A stretch of 64,000 nucleotides of DNA from Lophius americanus (taxonomy: Eukaryota; Chordata; Actinopteri; Lophiiformes; Lophiidae): NCBI GenBank assembly GCA_037951165.1, contig JBBDHG010000127.1:3599501-3663500 (forward strand), written 5' to 3'. A model generated the notes under the pieces. That model saw only the letters and a program-made list of their open reading frames with translations, was not told the origin of the DNA and ran no database searches. Positions 1 through 58,326 of the stretch are shown piece by piece. The number at the start of each line of letters is the position of its first letter. Within the stretch, counting starts at the first letter, position 1. The translations under genes and the position numbers were made by a program.

Positions 1-256
1 AAAATAATTTCAGGACTTAACATGTATCATATTGCTTGCAGGGAAAAGCAAGTTACATAAACCATGTGTTCATATCAACGCACAATCAGTTCATTGTCCT
101 TTAAAGTGTTTCCCTACCATTCCTTTTACAGTAAAGCATGAAAGCAATACTGATTTCACCCATTTATCTTTCATTTTAAAGTCAGTTTGAATTTTTCTTT
201 TTGCTGAAATACGAGAACAATCCCATCCCTCTGTAACACCAGAAAATAACTCTTAC

Positions 257-2313
257 CTTGATGAGTTTGGCCGAGGACAAGATGGCCTTGTAAGGCACGG
301 TTGGTGCTGTGACTATAACAGAGGCATTGTACTCCTGGTCCAGCCTTTGATTGAACACCTCCATGTGGAGAAGACCCAAGAAGCCGAGTCTGCAGTGCAA
401 AGGAATGCTTATACTTTCACTCATGTTTTTATGATAAATGTTCCTGTATTTAATCCCAATAAGCTGATATGGAAAGAGTTCAACCCTGGGTAAGGTTAAT
501 TGCTATTCCAGGGCACGCCAATCTAATTTTACATCATCGACCACCTGGACTGATATGACTTGTGATGATAAATAAAATCTTACTTGCTGGTCTATTTTGG
601 CAACAGACAGAATGTACCAAAGAGAGTTGTTTATTGTTATCTGTTATTAGTTATTAATTGTTGATCTGCAACAAGTTACCTGAAATTCATCCAAACATCA
701 AGACTCCTGCCTATACTTTGGTTTTAAATTGCTTACACAGTAAGTAGATTCAAAGACCTCCCTTTTCTGTTGTGCTTTTAAAAGGTATTTTTCATCTGAA
801 TTCAACGCAGTCATGCTTACCTCCAGCCTGCTCCCAGGGCCATACTGCTGTCTCTCTGCACTGTGACACTGGAGTCATTCAGGGTCAGTCTCTCAATGGC
901 ACTAGAGAGGCCCTGGTACTCTGACTGGTCCATTGGAAATATGCCTGAGGGACAGAAAAACAAGAGATAGAGCCCAAATCGGGAATCATATTCCATTTAC
1001 TTGAAAAGCCCTGACTGCACCTACTGTACCACTTAGTGTAAGGGTATTATGTTTGATTACATGTGCATTGACAGTGGAATCGCCAGTGTCCTGTTTTTTA
1101 ACGAGTTATTTTGACATAACTCGGAATATGACGGAAGAAGATCCGTCATATTGACCATTTGACGTAATGGCGTCCTCAGTTCTATATCTAATCGGGCAGC
1201 AAGGAAGAAACTGCAAAAAGAACTATTCTTACCAGCAAAGACCATTGCTTTGGCAGGTTTAAACCCTGGAAAAGGATCTACTGGCTGATCCTGGTAGAAG
1301 AGTGTGTCACCAATCTGGGCCTCCTTCACATCCTTCATCCCTGCTATTATGTAGCCAACTTGGCCAGCAAACCTAGACAACAGTCGAGTGGAGTCACATG
1401 AGCAAAGCAGTTTGACAAGCTCTACACATGCAGTAAGCCTTTTGTACCCATGGCAGCACAGTTTCACTATGATGTCATTACACTTAAATGCAATAGCCAT
1501 ACAATAATTTAACCCTCATAATAAGTTCAGATAGTACTCTATTTATCCCGGAGGAAATTGTTGGGCCATAATTTAACCCACTGATAGTGAAAACGTACGC
1601 GTAGAATTTGAAATCGCATTGGTATCATTATTAGTTTATTGTATTTGGAGTATCTCAATAATGGCAGTTTTCTTCATGACCTCGCACCAAAAATGTGATG
1701 AGCTCATCAATGGCACATGTGGCATCTTTCCAACACGTTTCATGGTACTCTGTCATCTACGTTTATATGTGATTTAGAAAAATGGTCAAAAAAGCCTGAT
1801 CAAACAGTGTTCCAAAACCTAAAAAAAAACCCTATAAATTATCTGCCTGTTTATCCAGATCCACTACAAAATTTTTACATTTTTTAAATTTTCTTTGTCA
1901 CAGTAAATTTGTGTGAAATAATTCTTCTTTCTCCAGATTTATGTATCAAAAATAAAATTATTCCTTCAGTAAAATCTACAATTCCAATTTATTTTTCTTC
2001 TGTTATATACCCAAGCCCTCCCACAAAATTTCAATACATTTTGTGGGACACTTTGTTGACACAAAGAGTCAATAAAAACTATAAAGTACTCTTTGTGTAA
2101 ACCTGTATTTTTCCAAGAGAAAAATAAGAACATGATAAGAAATAAGTAACAATAACATCAATAATAATAATAATAATAATAGTAATCAATTATACTGGTG
2201 ATATGAGTGATAGAAAGCCTGGTAAAATAGAACTAAACAGAATGAGAGACAGCAAGTGAGGAAGTGAGAAAAAGAGAGCTCAGAGGCAGGTGTATGTGTG
2301 TGTGTGTGTGTGT

Positions 2314-2372
<59 letters not shown>

Positions 2373-5300
2373 TGTGTGCATGTGATGGCCTTTGTTGTCT
2401 TCTATGGTTGTTAGAGAGGCACAAAAATAATTAGGATAGTAGTAAATCAGATGTAGAGGAATAGGTACCATGTGTTTTTGTTGAATTTATTTTATTAGAG
2501 GCAGATCTATTTTCCAATTGATTTGTTCCGATTCATGAGTTTTGGTCAACAGTGAGAGGTTGATTGTGTTCCTGGATGTCCATTTCTTGAGGATAGTTTT
2601 CTTGGTGTCCTTCAGGGTTACAGACAGTAGATTGGACTGGTCAGCGGGCTTGTTGTGTAATTGATGGATAGATCTCTTAGTAAGCAGAGTGAGGGGCATT
2701 GAGTTTTGTGGAAGGACATAGCGGCCCAATATGAGAATGATTTTGGTAATGATATTGTTCCAGAATTGCAGTAGCGTCTGACAAATAGTTAGATTTCTGT
2801 GCTGTTTTGTGAGCAGTGTGAAATAATCCATAATGACAATAAAGAAAAAACAGCAAATCCTCACAATACATAATCTGAAGCCACAATATTTGCATTCAAC
2901 AACATCAGCAGGGTAATAGAAATGAGGACAGCACTTACAGCTTCTGTGTCGGGTACTCATCTGGTCGAAGGAGCCCCAGATCGTTGACCTGGTAGGTTTT
3001 GCCAAGATGTGCTGACACGATCCTGTCCCCTTTTCCAACCTGGCCTCCTAACACAGCGATATTGGCCACCACTCCTCGATAGTGGTCAAAATTGGAGTCA
3101 AACACGAGTGCCTTAAATGGATCATCGGTTCTTGCCATAGGCCTGAGAATATATGTGAGAAAAAAAAACATCTTCACCTCTAAGTGTCCACATGTTTCAT
3201 GTGAGAAATGAAATCAAATGAACCATCTTACGGTGGAATTATATCCACGACCGCCTGGAGAACTTTTTCAACATTTGTTCCAAGTTTAGCTGAAATCTGA
3301 AAAAGGAATGCAATTTAAGGGACATTTCTCAGAAAACTATATTGCAGCTCTATGTTAAGACTTGATAAAAAAAAATCTATCTTTTAGTATTATGCTGTAC
3401 TGTTTAACTGCTATACCTCAAATGCATCTCAATATTGTGGACAGTGGTACAGAATGAGAGAAAGGGAGAAGCATAAACGCTTCCTCCACACGTCTCCTGC
3501 CTCTCAGCAATTATAGATGCATTCACTCTAAAAATCAATATTTGCTTTATGGTCAATTTTATAAAGTGTATGGCTGATATAGGCAGTCGATGGAGCAAAC
3601 ACAGTGAGGATGAAAGAAACAGAATGAAGGTTGTTGACAAGCAAGTGTATATTAGAGGTATAGATGGGTGTAAGGTAAAAAGAAGCAAGCACATTTAAGA
3701 AGTTTGCAAGTGTCTTGACCTCATTTATACTGCAATCTTGAGGTAAACAGACAAACACCATTAAATAGTATTTGATATTTTAGAATAAGCTTACTTTAAA
3801 TGGTTCTAAAAAGGACAAAATTATAGTATTTTACTTATAGAATAGTATTTTTTACTCATAGTATAGTATTTTTATATTTATTTAATAGATGAAGTCATTC
3901 AAAATGTCTCCAACTCACCCTGATGCATTCTTCACGTGGAATATCAAACACTTTTTCAATCTGTGACTCCACTCTTTCAGGATCAGCATTTTTTAAATCA
4001 ATCTAAGAGAGACATGTCAGATCAGAAGAAAAAAATGTGATTTAACAAAGATTAAGTGGGTCTCAGTGTACCTTGTTGATGACAGGGATGATTGCCAGCT
4101 GCGCTTCAAAAGCCAGGTAGAAGTTGGCCACCGTCTGAGCTTGTACCCCCTACATATAACAAAAAATGAATAACCATGTATATGCAGCATGTACAACCAT
4201 CATATTTCACCAAGAAAATGGGACCCAGAAATCCCATTTTGTACCTGATTGGCATCAACAATCAACAAGACACCTTGGCATGCAGAAATCGATCGGGACA
4301 CTTCATAACTGAAGTCCGCGTGACCCTACAGAGAGAGAAAGCATCAGAGACTCAAAAACTGACAGACATTTTAGTGCAACGTATAAAAAAATATAGAAGA
4401 GGACTGCATTCCGATATACATATTTTATTTTGTCAAGTCATAACGTTATTAATATATTGGTTCTGAAAGATTTAAATTGCACGATTTGTAATTTCTATAC
4501 ATGATGAGAGCAATTCATTTGTTTACTGTTAGATATGAAATCTGGTCCCAAGCCCAGCTCTATGGGGACGGTTGCGGCAGGAAGGGCATCCGGCGTAAAA
4601 TGTGCATCAAATCAATATGTGTAAGACGATGCTGATTACCACCGGAATGGCCCAGGTTAAATAATACCATCAATGCTACTGTTTGCCAGCAGTGTACCGG
4701 CCTATGATTGGAAACAGATGAACCGCTGTTGCCACCCTGAAAGGGAACCGCCGAAAGACTATGAAGAAGGCCGTAAGATTTGGAATCTAAGTTGTTGCAT
4801 GTGAGAATAATTAAACATCTTCACTGCCTTAAGATGAAGAACTGCTAGTCCATTCAGACACAACATGCAGAAAGGGTATACTACCTTAATGTTTAAAATC
4901 TTCCAGAAACTCAACACTTACCGGTGTGTCAATGAGGTTCAAGAGGTATTGCTGTCCCTGGTGGCTGTAAAACAGAGAGGCTGTCTGTGCCTTCACCGTT
5001 ATCCCCCTCTCTCGCTCCACCTGAAGCTTGTCCAAGACCTGTTTGTTCTTCTCAGTCTTTGCTATCGCCCCTAATGTCAAAGATGTACATCCATAATACA
5101 TTTTAAGTACACAGCTCATGTACATTTTTAGCTCCTAAGCGGCTCTGCTTTGGAAAACAGTGATTCCTCCCTCCGCTTCCTTTAAATATCCTTTAAATAT
5201 GTATGGTATTAACTGGGCTACTTCCCGGAGGCATTTCCCAGGTTCTCAAAGATCGTGGTTGAACTTATTGTTGTGGACTTACTACATGACTAATAGTAGC

Positions 5301-6494
5301 AGTTAGAGTCATACAGCAGTGCATATATTAAATATACTCTTCACATTTTTCTATCACTATATCGGTTATTAATTATTTTGCTATTCATCTATATATATAT
5401 CTCTTTATATCCCCATCTCTCTGTCAACTCAACCAAGTCAAGTTCTTCTCTAGAGTTTATGCCTGTCAAAAGGCTGTTCTTCCCCAATGGAAGTCAAGTG
5501 CTTGGTCATGGGGGAATATTGGGTTTCTCTAAATTGAAGAGTATGGTCTAGACCTGATGGTCTAATGAGAAAACGTTTGTTGCATTAAATAAATAATATT
5601 GAATGATTTAACTTATTTTACTACAAGGTGATCCTGTATAATGTGCATATACTAAATGCTTGAAGTGACACAGGCATTGCCAGTGTGTTTGTAAATTATT
5701 GAGAGCAAGTGAGAAGTAAGTACTCAGTCATGTCATTGACAACCATTTACATACGTTATACTTCAATGCCACGGATTGGGGACAGCACACAGCCCTATTA
5801 TACACTGCTGTTGTCCTGATACACATTATATGCCATAAACCTGGTTGAAATAGAAGCTTTTCCGAAGGAAATGTGGATTAATAATTGTTAGTAACATAAA
5901 ACATGATACATGGCACATGAAGGAAAACATACCTGTCATTTCCAGCAGCCTGTCAGCCAAAGTACTTTTTCCATGGTCAATATGAGCAATGATACAAAAG
6001 TTCCTGATTCTGTCTGCAGGGAACTTGGACAGGTCAATCGTTTCCTTCAATGAAATATTAAAGAAACAAAACAGTCATACAGCCGGATCAATGTTTATGT
6101 CTATTTGAATGAATGAAGTACAGAGCCATTGCTATTAGTTTTTAGAAGGAGGACGTTTCTAAGCACATTGGTGTAGGTGTTATTTCTCCATCTGTGTAAA
6201 TACAACAACGTTGAAAATACTGAATAACACAATTATGACATAAAGCAATTTACCAGTAGTGATGCAAACCGTGGAATAAAATTAACATATTTCTATTGTT
6301 TTGATTACCTTGTTTGCCTGGGTGCTGCTCATCTTAAAACTGCCGGAGAACATGGGTAAACCCTTTCTCCAACGATGTCTTAACAGCATGTAGGATGTGT
6401 TACAGTTTTGTGTTTTCCTTGTGTAGAGTTTGAGGTGTGATATAAGTCTTAACAGGGGCGTTTCGCAACAGCGTTTCACTAACGAAAACGACAT
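257..6494 (-). CDS. guf1: guf1, mitochondrial translation factor GUF1 (LepA/EF4 family), 5' part of gene
   Basis: GTPase of the LepA/EF4 family, which in mitochondria binds ribosomes and promotes back-translocation or fidelity under stress (family knowledge). Eleven coding exons, minus strand: 6309-6494, 5933-6044, 4922-5070, 4245-4325, 4072-4149, 3919-4002, 3232-3296, 2939-3142, 1233-1372, 821-944, 257-389. All have GT/AG borders and the phases join without a break, giving 452 codons. Start ATG is at 6494. Residues 1-60 are rich in Arg/Lys with one acidic residue, as expected for a mitochondrial presequence. G motifs: P-loop AHIDHGKST at 82-90, RGIT at 121-124, DTPGH at 147-151 (split by intron 3), NKID at 201-204 (split by intron 5), SAK at 232-234. 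The LepA-typical VGYIIAGMKDV and GFLGLLHMEVF segments follow in exons 9 and 11. The human protein is about 669 residues (from memory), so roughly the last third lies left of position 1. No frameshift or stop seen. Identity is secure. Confidence 0.97.
2291..2383. repeat. (TG)n microsatellite in guf1 intron 8
   Basis: About 90 bp of nearly pure TG dinucleotide, interrupted by two ACG triplets (near 2313 and 2370). It lies in the intron between the guf1 exons at 2939-3142 and 1233-1372. His/Thr-rich reading frames over it are artefacts of the repeat. The rest of this 1.6-kb intron shows a short AAT run at 2157-2183 and nothing else I recognise. Confidence 0.97.
4547..4790 (+). repeat. Degenerate interspersed repeat in guf1 intron 3
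   Basis: GC-richer than its surroundings. It contains a phrase common in fish interspersed repeats (gcaggaagggcatccggcgt near 4576), followed by a weakly matching body ending around the purine-rich stretch at 4760-4790. I read it as a decayed RTE/LINE- or SINE-derived copy from memory of the phrase; the family is not certain. Confidence 0.55.
5395..5640 (+). repeat. Degenerate copy of a very common teleost 3'-tail repeat, guf1 intron 2
   Basis: Shows in order the recognisable blocks of a repeat abundant in fish introns: a cctgt..aaaggctgttcttcccc block near 5461-5485, the phrase caagtgcttggtcatggggg at 5495-5514, gggtttctct near 5521, then ggtctagacctg near 5546 and an AT-rich tail with ataaataat. 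Family assignment is from memory of the consensus; divergence is high, so the copy is old. Confidence 0.65.
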
Positions 6495-6717
6495 GATTTC
6501 CTGAGTAGCTTACAATATGAAGGATATATTATTGTTAGCTGACGCTAACTAGCTGACGTACTAGGAACTGTCCCAATCACAACACATCGTTGAACTGTCG
6601 CAGCCATAGAAATAGTAAAACTGTTTAACATTTAAAAACATGTTAGGATAAATAGTCATGATTTCAATCCGATGCACCAGCACAAGGGCGCTGACATATT
6701 GGGTTTAACAGTTCGTC

Positions 6718-6735
6718 TGCAAAGCATTGTGGGAA
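6718..6735 (-). promoter_or_regulatory. ZNF143/Staf-type binding site upstream of guf1
   Basis: On the minus strand (the sense strand of guf1) the sequence reads TTCCCACAATGCTTTGCA. It agrees with 17 of 18 positions of the Staf/ZNF143 consensus YWCCCRNMATSCMYYRCR (the T at position 13 is off). It sits 224 bp upstream of the guf1 ATG. ZNF143 sites are common in promoters of mitochondrial and housekeeping genes, which fits. CRE-like half-sites TACGTCA/GCGTCAGC lie between it and the start, near 6539-6558. The transcription start was not located. Confidence 0.7.
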
Positions 6736-7530
6736 ATGTTGTTGATTTTTCAATAGCCATTGAGCTGAAGCGACGTAAATAAACAAGAACGTTATCTTGA
6801 ATAAGGTTTTAAGGCCGTGTAAGCAAGGCAACAAAATCAATGCTCTCATCCATTTAATTTTGGATGATGTATAACAGAGTTTTTTTTTGACGTATCGACC
6901 TTTTCTGCAGTCACATCATGCTATCGAAGCTAACTGCTGTCAACGGGGGCTGTCCAGACGTTAATATCGCCATGCATTGCAGCGGCCTGTATCTACTGAT
7001 TTATATTTTTTATACAGTAAAAATTCACAAGGGTAACCGAATGAAGTTGGGACAATAGAGACAAATATCGCCCACCACAGCATTTGAAAACATAAGCGGA
7101 GAATGCTTTACACATTTGGATTTTCCTTTTTTTATAAGTCGGAAGTCCCGCCTACTCAACCTGGCAGAGACAGAATAAAAATGGATATTAGTTGCTATGT
7201 CAACAAAGCTGCCGCTTTCTCAAGAATAGATTGCTGCTCCTCTTCAGTGTGCAGCCATAGATAACACGCCTATATTAGCAGCAGTTTGTGTCTGTCATGT
7301 AATCATCTTTTTTTAGACTTTGTACAGTGAGGATTTTATTTAAGTCACACAGCTAAGCATCATATATATAAAAATTAAAGTCAATGTCTTGCCCCTTTAC
7401 TGAAGACCTCCCACATTCATCAGAAATATACACATCTAGCTTATTTTGAACCAAAAATAATACTTTTCACTAATGCTGCAACTACTCTTCAAAACAGCCG
7501 TCAGACAAGACAAACGCTTAAAAATACAAC

Positions 7531-7650
7531 AGAATATAAATTTATACTACTATAGGGAATAATGGCAAATTACAATGTTTAATCATATAAAGAATATAAA
7601 TGTATACTACTATAGGAAATAATGGCAAATTATAATGTTTAATCATACAA
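7531..7650. repeat. 60-bp tandem duplication, two copies
   Basis: 7531-7590 and 7591-7650 are near-identical 60-bp units beginning agaatataaatttatactac and agaatataaatgtatactac. I count only a handful of mismatches, so the duplication is fairly recent. No coding potential. Confidence 0.9.
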
Positions 7651-8746
7651 GATAAATCAGCCAGATAATAAACATTTTTATGTGGTTTGTATATGAGTCA
7701 AGCATTGGATTTGACTCTTCAGCAGTTTTGTTCGGCGGAAAAAAAGTTAGAAACTGTAATAACTCTAGTTAACACACATTCCTACTTCAAGAGCTAACAG
7801 TCTACGCATGAACGCCATCTGAATGACTGCTCTCATGGTTTTCACAATATTAAAGTGTATGAAAACAAATCCTGAATTAATGAATAAACACGTAACAAAC
7901 ATATAATAAATATAATGCAACAATAGTAACGTGCAAAGGGCTTCGCAGAGTCAAATTATGAACACATAAAATAAAACATTTAACAATTTAATAAAGCAAA
8001 CAAATTCCATCCCTCTATCCGGATCCACTTCAAATTCCAAGAATAAATAGACTTTTAGTATGTAATATGTTGAGTTGGCAGCCGTTTTACAATTTATGAA
8101 AAAGTGCGTCCAGTCTTTTTGATTTTCTTAAGAAAAATGGTAAAATAAATTAGATAAATAAATCTAATCAAAATTTGAGATCTTTGCAAATTCAAATGTT
8201 CGATCTTTGAGTGACGGTCCAGCTGAAAATTTTTTTTGCTTGAAACTACCACAGACTAGATTTGATTTCCACTCAAGCAGCGAACTGACTTCAAAAGTCT
8301 CTCAAGAATTGATGGGTTGGGTCCCATTCCTCATGCTTAATGGTTGTTTGTTGACTTAGGGACAATCAATGCATTAATCTGTCTGAATAACATAATACTA
8401 ATGTTGTTTTTTTAATTCTACCTATCTTCAATGTAGTGTGACCCAGTGACTCTATATAACTACCACCCTTGACACATAGGACACATCCCCCCTTAAAAAA
8501 GACCAGAAAATTAAACTAGAGAATACTGGAGTTTTTGTTTTCAAGTGCACCGGTTTTGTAAAGTATTGGACAATTATATGAGAATACAATAATTATATAA
8601 AAAACAAGAAGTCCTAAGTTTTTACTTTATATAAAATAAAGGATTTGCAGACTAGCAATGAAGTTGTGGTGTGGTCCCTGTGGTACATCAGACAAATTTA
8701 GCACCGAGGTAATCATTAAGACAGTAATAGTTCATGGTCCCTAAGT

Positions 8747-8784
8747 CCCCCCCCCCCCCCCCCCCCCACCCCCCACCCCCCACC
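8747..8784. repeat. Long C-run with C6 blocks; G-quadruplex potential on minus strand
   Basis: Twenty-one consecutive C, then A-separated blocks of C6, C6 and C3. On the minus strand this is four or more G-runs with 1-nt loops, the strongest kind of quadruplex-forming sequence. A short AC run follows at 8786-8798. It lies 3.6 kb downstream of the gabra2 stop codon. Confidence 0.9.
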
Positions 8785-9197
8785 CTACACACACACAGTG
8801 ATTAAATGTGATTGTAGATTGAACTGTCTGTCCTTCAGGGATGGAGTGAAATTGAGCAAAAAGACAACAACGCAGGGTGAAAAACTCTATATTGTGTCAT
8901 TTCATCTGTGGCTCCTCTACTGGCGTTCCAGTATTACTCTTTAGATAAAGCATAATAGGTCTCTCATTATGAAGATTTCCAGTCATACTTGTAAGCATTG
9001 CCATACCGAACTCCTCACCTCAATCACTATTGATTTCTTTGAGGATGTAGTCTGTGAGCAGATGAACACGGTCAGAGGATTGAGGAGCTGGAGCTCATAG
9101 AGGGGGAAACCTCACACTGGAGTCTTTGCAGTGCAGCGCTTGAAAGGTGGAAAGATCAGGCCAGGAACTGGAACTTCAGCGAGCTTGGCATTACAGC

Positions 9198-9349
9198 TCA
9201 GTGCCACAGGGCTTTTTTGTTTGGTTTGCCAACACACCCTTGATAATAGTCCCTGGCAGCACGGATACATTTCTTGACAGCCGCCTCTCCTGCTGATGGA
9301 GGGCTGAGCCGCATGCCTCGTTCACAATCCCATAGTATGATCTGGGCTT
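9198..9349 (-). other. Doubtful terminal exon of an unrecognised gene
   Basis: On the minus strand a plausible acceptor (aagtttacag then AAGCCCAG) opens a 49-codon frame ending in TGA at 9198-9200. The readable peptide includes AQIILWDCERGMRLSPP and later KKCIRAARDYYQGC. I do not recognise it. The stretch is richer in GC than the surrounding DNA, but a second frame is also open here, which argues that openness alone proves little. It could be the last exon of a small gene, a pseudogene scrap or chance. No partner exon was found to its right. Confidence 0.2.
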
Positions 9350-10559
9350 CTGTAAACTTTGCATTTCAAGGGTGAATCTGAAACTCAACTTGACATGACT
9401 GATATCAATTCATATATATTTATCAGGACATATAATAAATTAATAAGTATAACAAAAAAAACTTAAATTGTGTGACCAAATATGAAAACAAGTAGGCCAG
9501 TACATTGTTACTGGATTGATAAAGTCCTTAAATATCAGTATCAACTCAAATATATTCAATCACAGTAAAAAAAAATAAAAAAAACTTGGCACAAACTAGA
9601 TATAAAGAATTGAAATGATATGTGTTTTATTAGAAACTGTGCACCGATTCAAGCTTACACCTTGTGAACAATCATTTTATCTGGAATGTTTAAGATTCAA
9701 TCAGGATCTTGGAGAAAAAAAATCTAAATTAAAAATAAATAAATATATCCCACAACATAACTTGTTAAAATAAAATAAGACTGAAGCTTCATGCAGAATT
9801 TGATTCAGCAATTAAATTGAGTAAAATTAAGTAAAATATTGATGTGAAGTGAAATCATATCACAACACATAAGAGTACCGTACGTGGCTACTGATATGGG
9901 GCTGAAGAGGATTTGTCGTCTCAGTGATGTAAAGCATCAACGTAAGGGACTGTGTCAGAATAAGTTTATTAAATATGCTGTGCTGCTTAATAAAATGTGC
10001 TCATATTACATTTAAGAACAATACAAGTACAATAACTGATTGTGCCTGCTGTTGTAGTGAAGTGTATAAATCTAAACAATCTGCATGAGAAAATGAGAAG
10101 AAACTTCAAATCAAGGATCAAAAACATTGATGTTGTCTCAAATCCTGACATGAGTTTGAGGTTATCATCATTCACAAATGATTCACTGAAGTTGGCCCCA
10201 AACAGTCCCGTGTTTGCCGTCTTGTCGCTCTAATATCTGTAATTATTCCAATATAGTTGGTGGAATCATGAAAAGTTTGTGTAAACAGCCAAATATTAAA
10301 TATGAGTAGTTATTTGAAATTGTAATGGCAGACATCACAGTAGCAATGCCACAGTAATGCTCTATACCAATCCACAGTGACCTCCAGATTCACCACAGCA
10401 AGCCAAACAAACTCTAACTGTAAACTCATGTATTCACCTGATTTTATTGTGCAATTCAACCACACAGTAGAAATTAGCTTAAAAAATCATTAGGATTGTT
10501 TGAAATAGATTTGAAAGTGTAACTTGTATAAAGGCGATTAGAATGATCGTGAGGCAATA

Positions 10560-11030
10560 TGTTTGTTTAACAAATAAGAAACCATGGTGACACATGGAGC
10601 CACAAGCTGTTTAAACGCTAAGAAAAAATCCTATCAGCTTCATTCTTTATCATTTATTCATAGGTTGCAAAGCTTTAGCTCATTTGATTACTAAATGTAT
10701 TTTCCCATCCATTTAAAGATTATCCTTCAATAACACGTCACAAATTAAACCAGTTCTGATGACTTTTTTTTTTTGTTGAAAAATTCAATAATAAACAACT
10801 TTTTTATTTTTCCATTTTTAGAGGTGAGCTTTTTTTTGATATGTTTGTATTTTTGTGTTGTACAACCTAATCAGTAAAGTAACAATTTTGACATATGTTG
10901 TGGAATCGCAAATTAAAAAAAGGAAATCGATGTTTCAGAACTAAAAAAAAAAGAAAAAAGCTATAGCCTACCATTCCAGATCTATGACAGGGGGCAGCAT
11001 CTTAAAAATAATCTCATAAATGCGCTCTTT
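10560..11030 (+). repeat. Dispersed repeat, copy 1 (partner at 57140-57600)
   Basis: Shares an ordered series of short blocks with 57140-57600: agaaaccatggtgacaca (10579-10596), cagcttcat, aacctaatcag..aaa, a gatat(a)tg..tgtggaa block and ggcctaccat / agcctaccat near the end. The order is the same in both, so they are diverged copies of one element. I do not recognise the family. Confidence 0.7.
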
Positions 11031-12400
11031 GTAGTCTATTTGGTTTACTTTGACAGAGTTTTAATTTAATTTAATTTATTTGTCTAAATTTGGTCTCTTT
11101 CCCCGTCATTTTCGTCTGAGGAGATATTGTCTCAGTTCTTCTGTGGTGAGAGTGATTCTTAAAAATGAAAAGACCAGGACTCAGCTTGTTTCCTCAGAAG
11201 TCAATGATGCTAAAACAGCTAAAAGTAGAGTGAATGCTGGACTTACATGTGTTTGTTGTTCTGGATCTGTTGAGCATATACAGTAAATACTGATGCAATT
11301 TGTTTGCACGAATCACCGTCTCTCTTTATGTGATCATCTTTTCTATCAATATTTAAACATTTGATAAATTGTTAAGTGCATTCACAGGAGTGTGGGAGGT
11401 GTATGGCGTTTCTATCGAACTTCAAAGACATCTATCATGATTTACTGGTCAGCATCATAAATAGATTTTGTCTTCTCAATGTTTGACATTGCTAACAAAA
11501 TTTGAAAATAATTATATTTAAAAGTCCCATTACAAATACTACTGAGATGTAATCGATAAACTGAACTTGATTTTTAGCTGAAAAGCCTCAAAGCCCCTGG
11601 CAAACTGTACTTCTGCTGATTTTAGCCCTTTGTCTAATTTTTTCTCTCCTTCTCCGTGTCGTGCAATTTTCCTATTTTACTGTCAATTCTGTACTATTCA
11701 AAATGATACCTCTGCAAATGTAAATGGGCATTATTGACTGCACTAGCACAAACATTTTGCTGCTCTCACAGAACCTGATTGCCTTGGAGTTAATAATTCT
11801 GGAGGTCAGTGTTTGATTGCAGCCCCATATCTGTAGTCACAGATAATAAAACAACATTTTTTTACATGGTAAGAGTTTTATACAAGTGTGTTTTTGCATT
11901 GGCTTGGACAGAAAAGGAGTCAGGCCACTCACAAATGGCGAAGAAAGTGAGAAATACGATATAATCAGTCCTTTCACTCAAAAAAAAAAGAAGAAAAATA
12001 TATACTGTAATATCAAGGAGGATGTGGATTACCAGTAAAGTTAACACATAGACGTAATTATAAAGAAAATGTTTGTGGTAATGTTTATGCGTTTACTCGT
12101 CATTTTTGATTCATATGTACAGTGGCCACATACCGTAACTGGAAACATACTTTCAAGGAAATATGCACTCTATCAAACTAATCACACAGAATGTCACCAT
12201 GAAACCATGAATATAAATATACATACACATTTACAAAAGCCAGGCTTTTCAAAAGTGCTGCAGACGGTGTAGAAAACAGGCGGAGATAGAGGATCACACT
12301 GCAATCCAGGACTTCACTCTGAAAAGGTATGTGTACACAGTTGCTGGAGGTATTTAGTTCATCTCTTAGTCCCCAAACCAGAACCCGTTGATCGTGGCCT

Positions 12401-58326
<45,926 letters not shown>

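Larger units (their letters stand above)
6495..12400. other. Intergenic region between guf1 and gabra2
   Basis: About 5.9 kb of AT-rich DNA. The right-hand part probably includes the gabra2 3' untranslated region (gabra2 ends at 12401 on the minus strand); a minus-strand AATAAA is readable near 11066-11071, but no cleavage site can be fixed. The left-hand part holds the guf1 promoter. Apart from the sub-features listed separately (ZNF143-type site, 60-bp duplication, C-run, doubtful exon, dispersed repeat) I see no gene. GABRG1- or GNPDA2-like coding sequence was looked for and not seen. Confidence 0.75.

Noticed and set aside
2233..2471. His/Thr-repeat open frames on the minus strand
   Set aside because: Product of the (TG)n array in a guf1 intron.
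2487..3038. 183-codon minus-strand frame
   Set aside because: Overlaps guf1 exon 8 in the wrong frame and continues into the intron; no recognisable domain.
10579..10596. CCATGGTGAC as a fourth X-box
   Set aside because: Only one half-site fits the consensus, and it is a block of a dispersed repeat also present at 57156.
11080..11286. 68-codon plus-strand frame after an AT-rich tract
   Set aside because: Appears to be part of, or next to, a dispersed repeat; no domain and no second exon.
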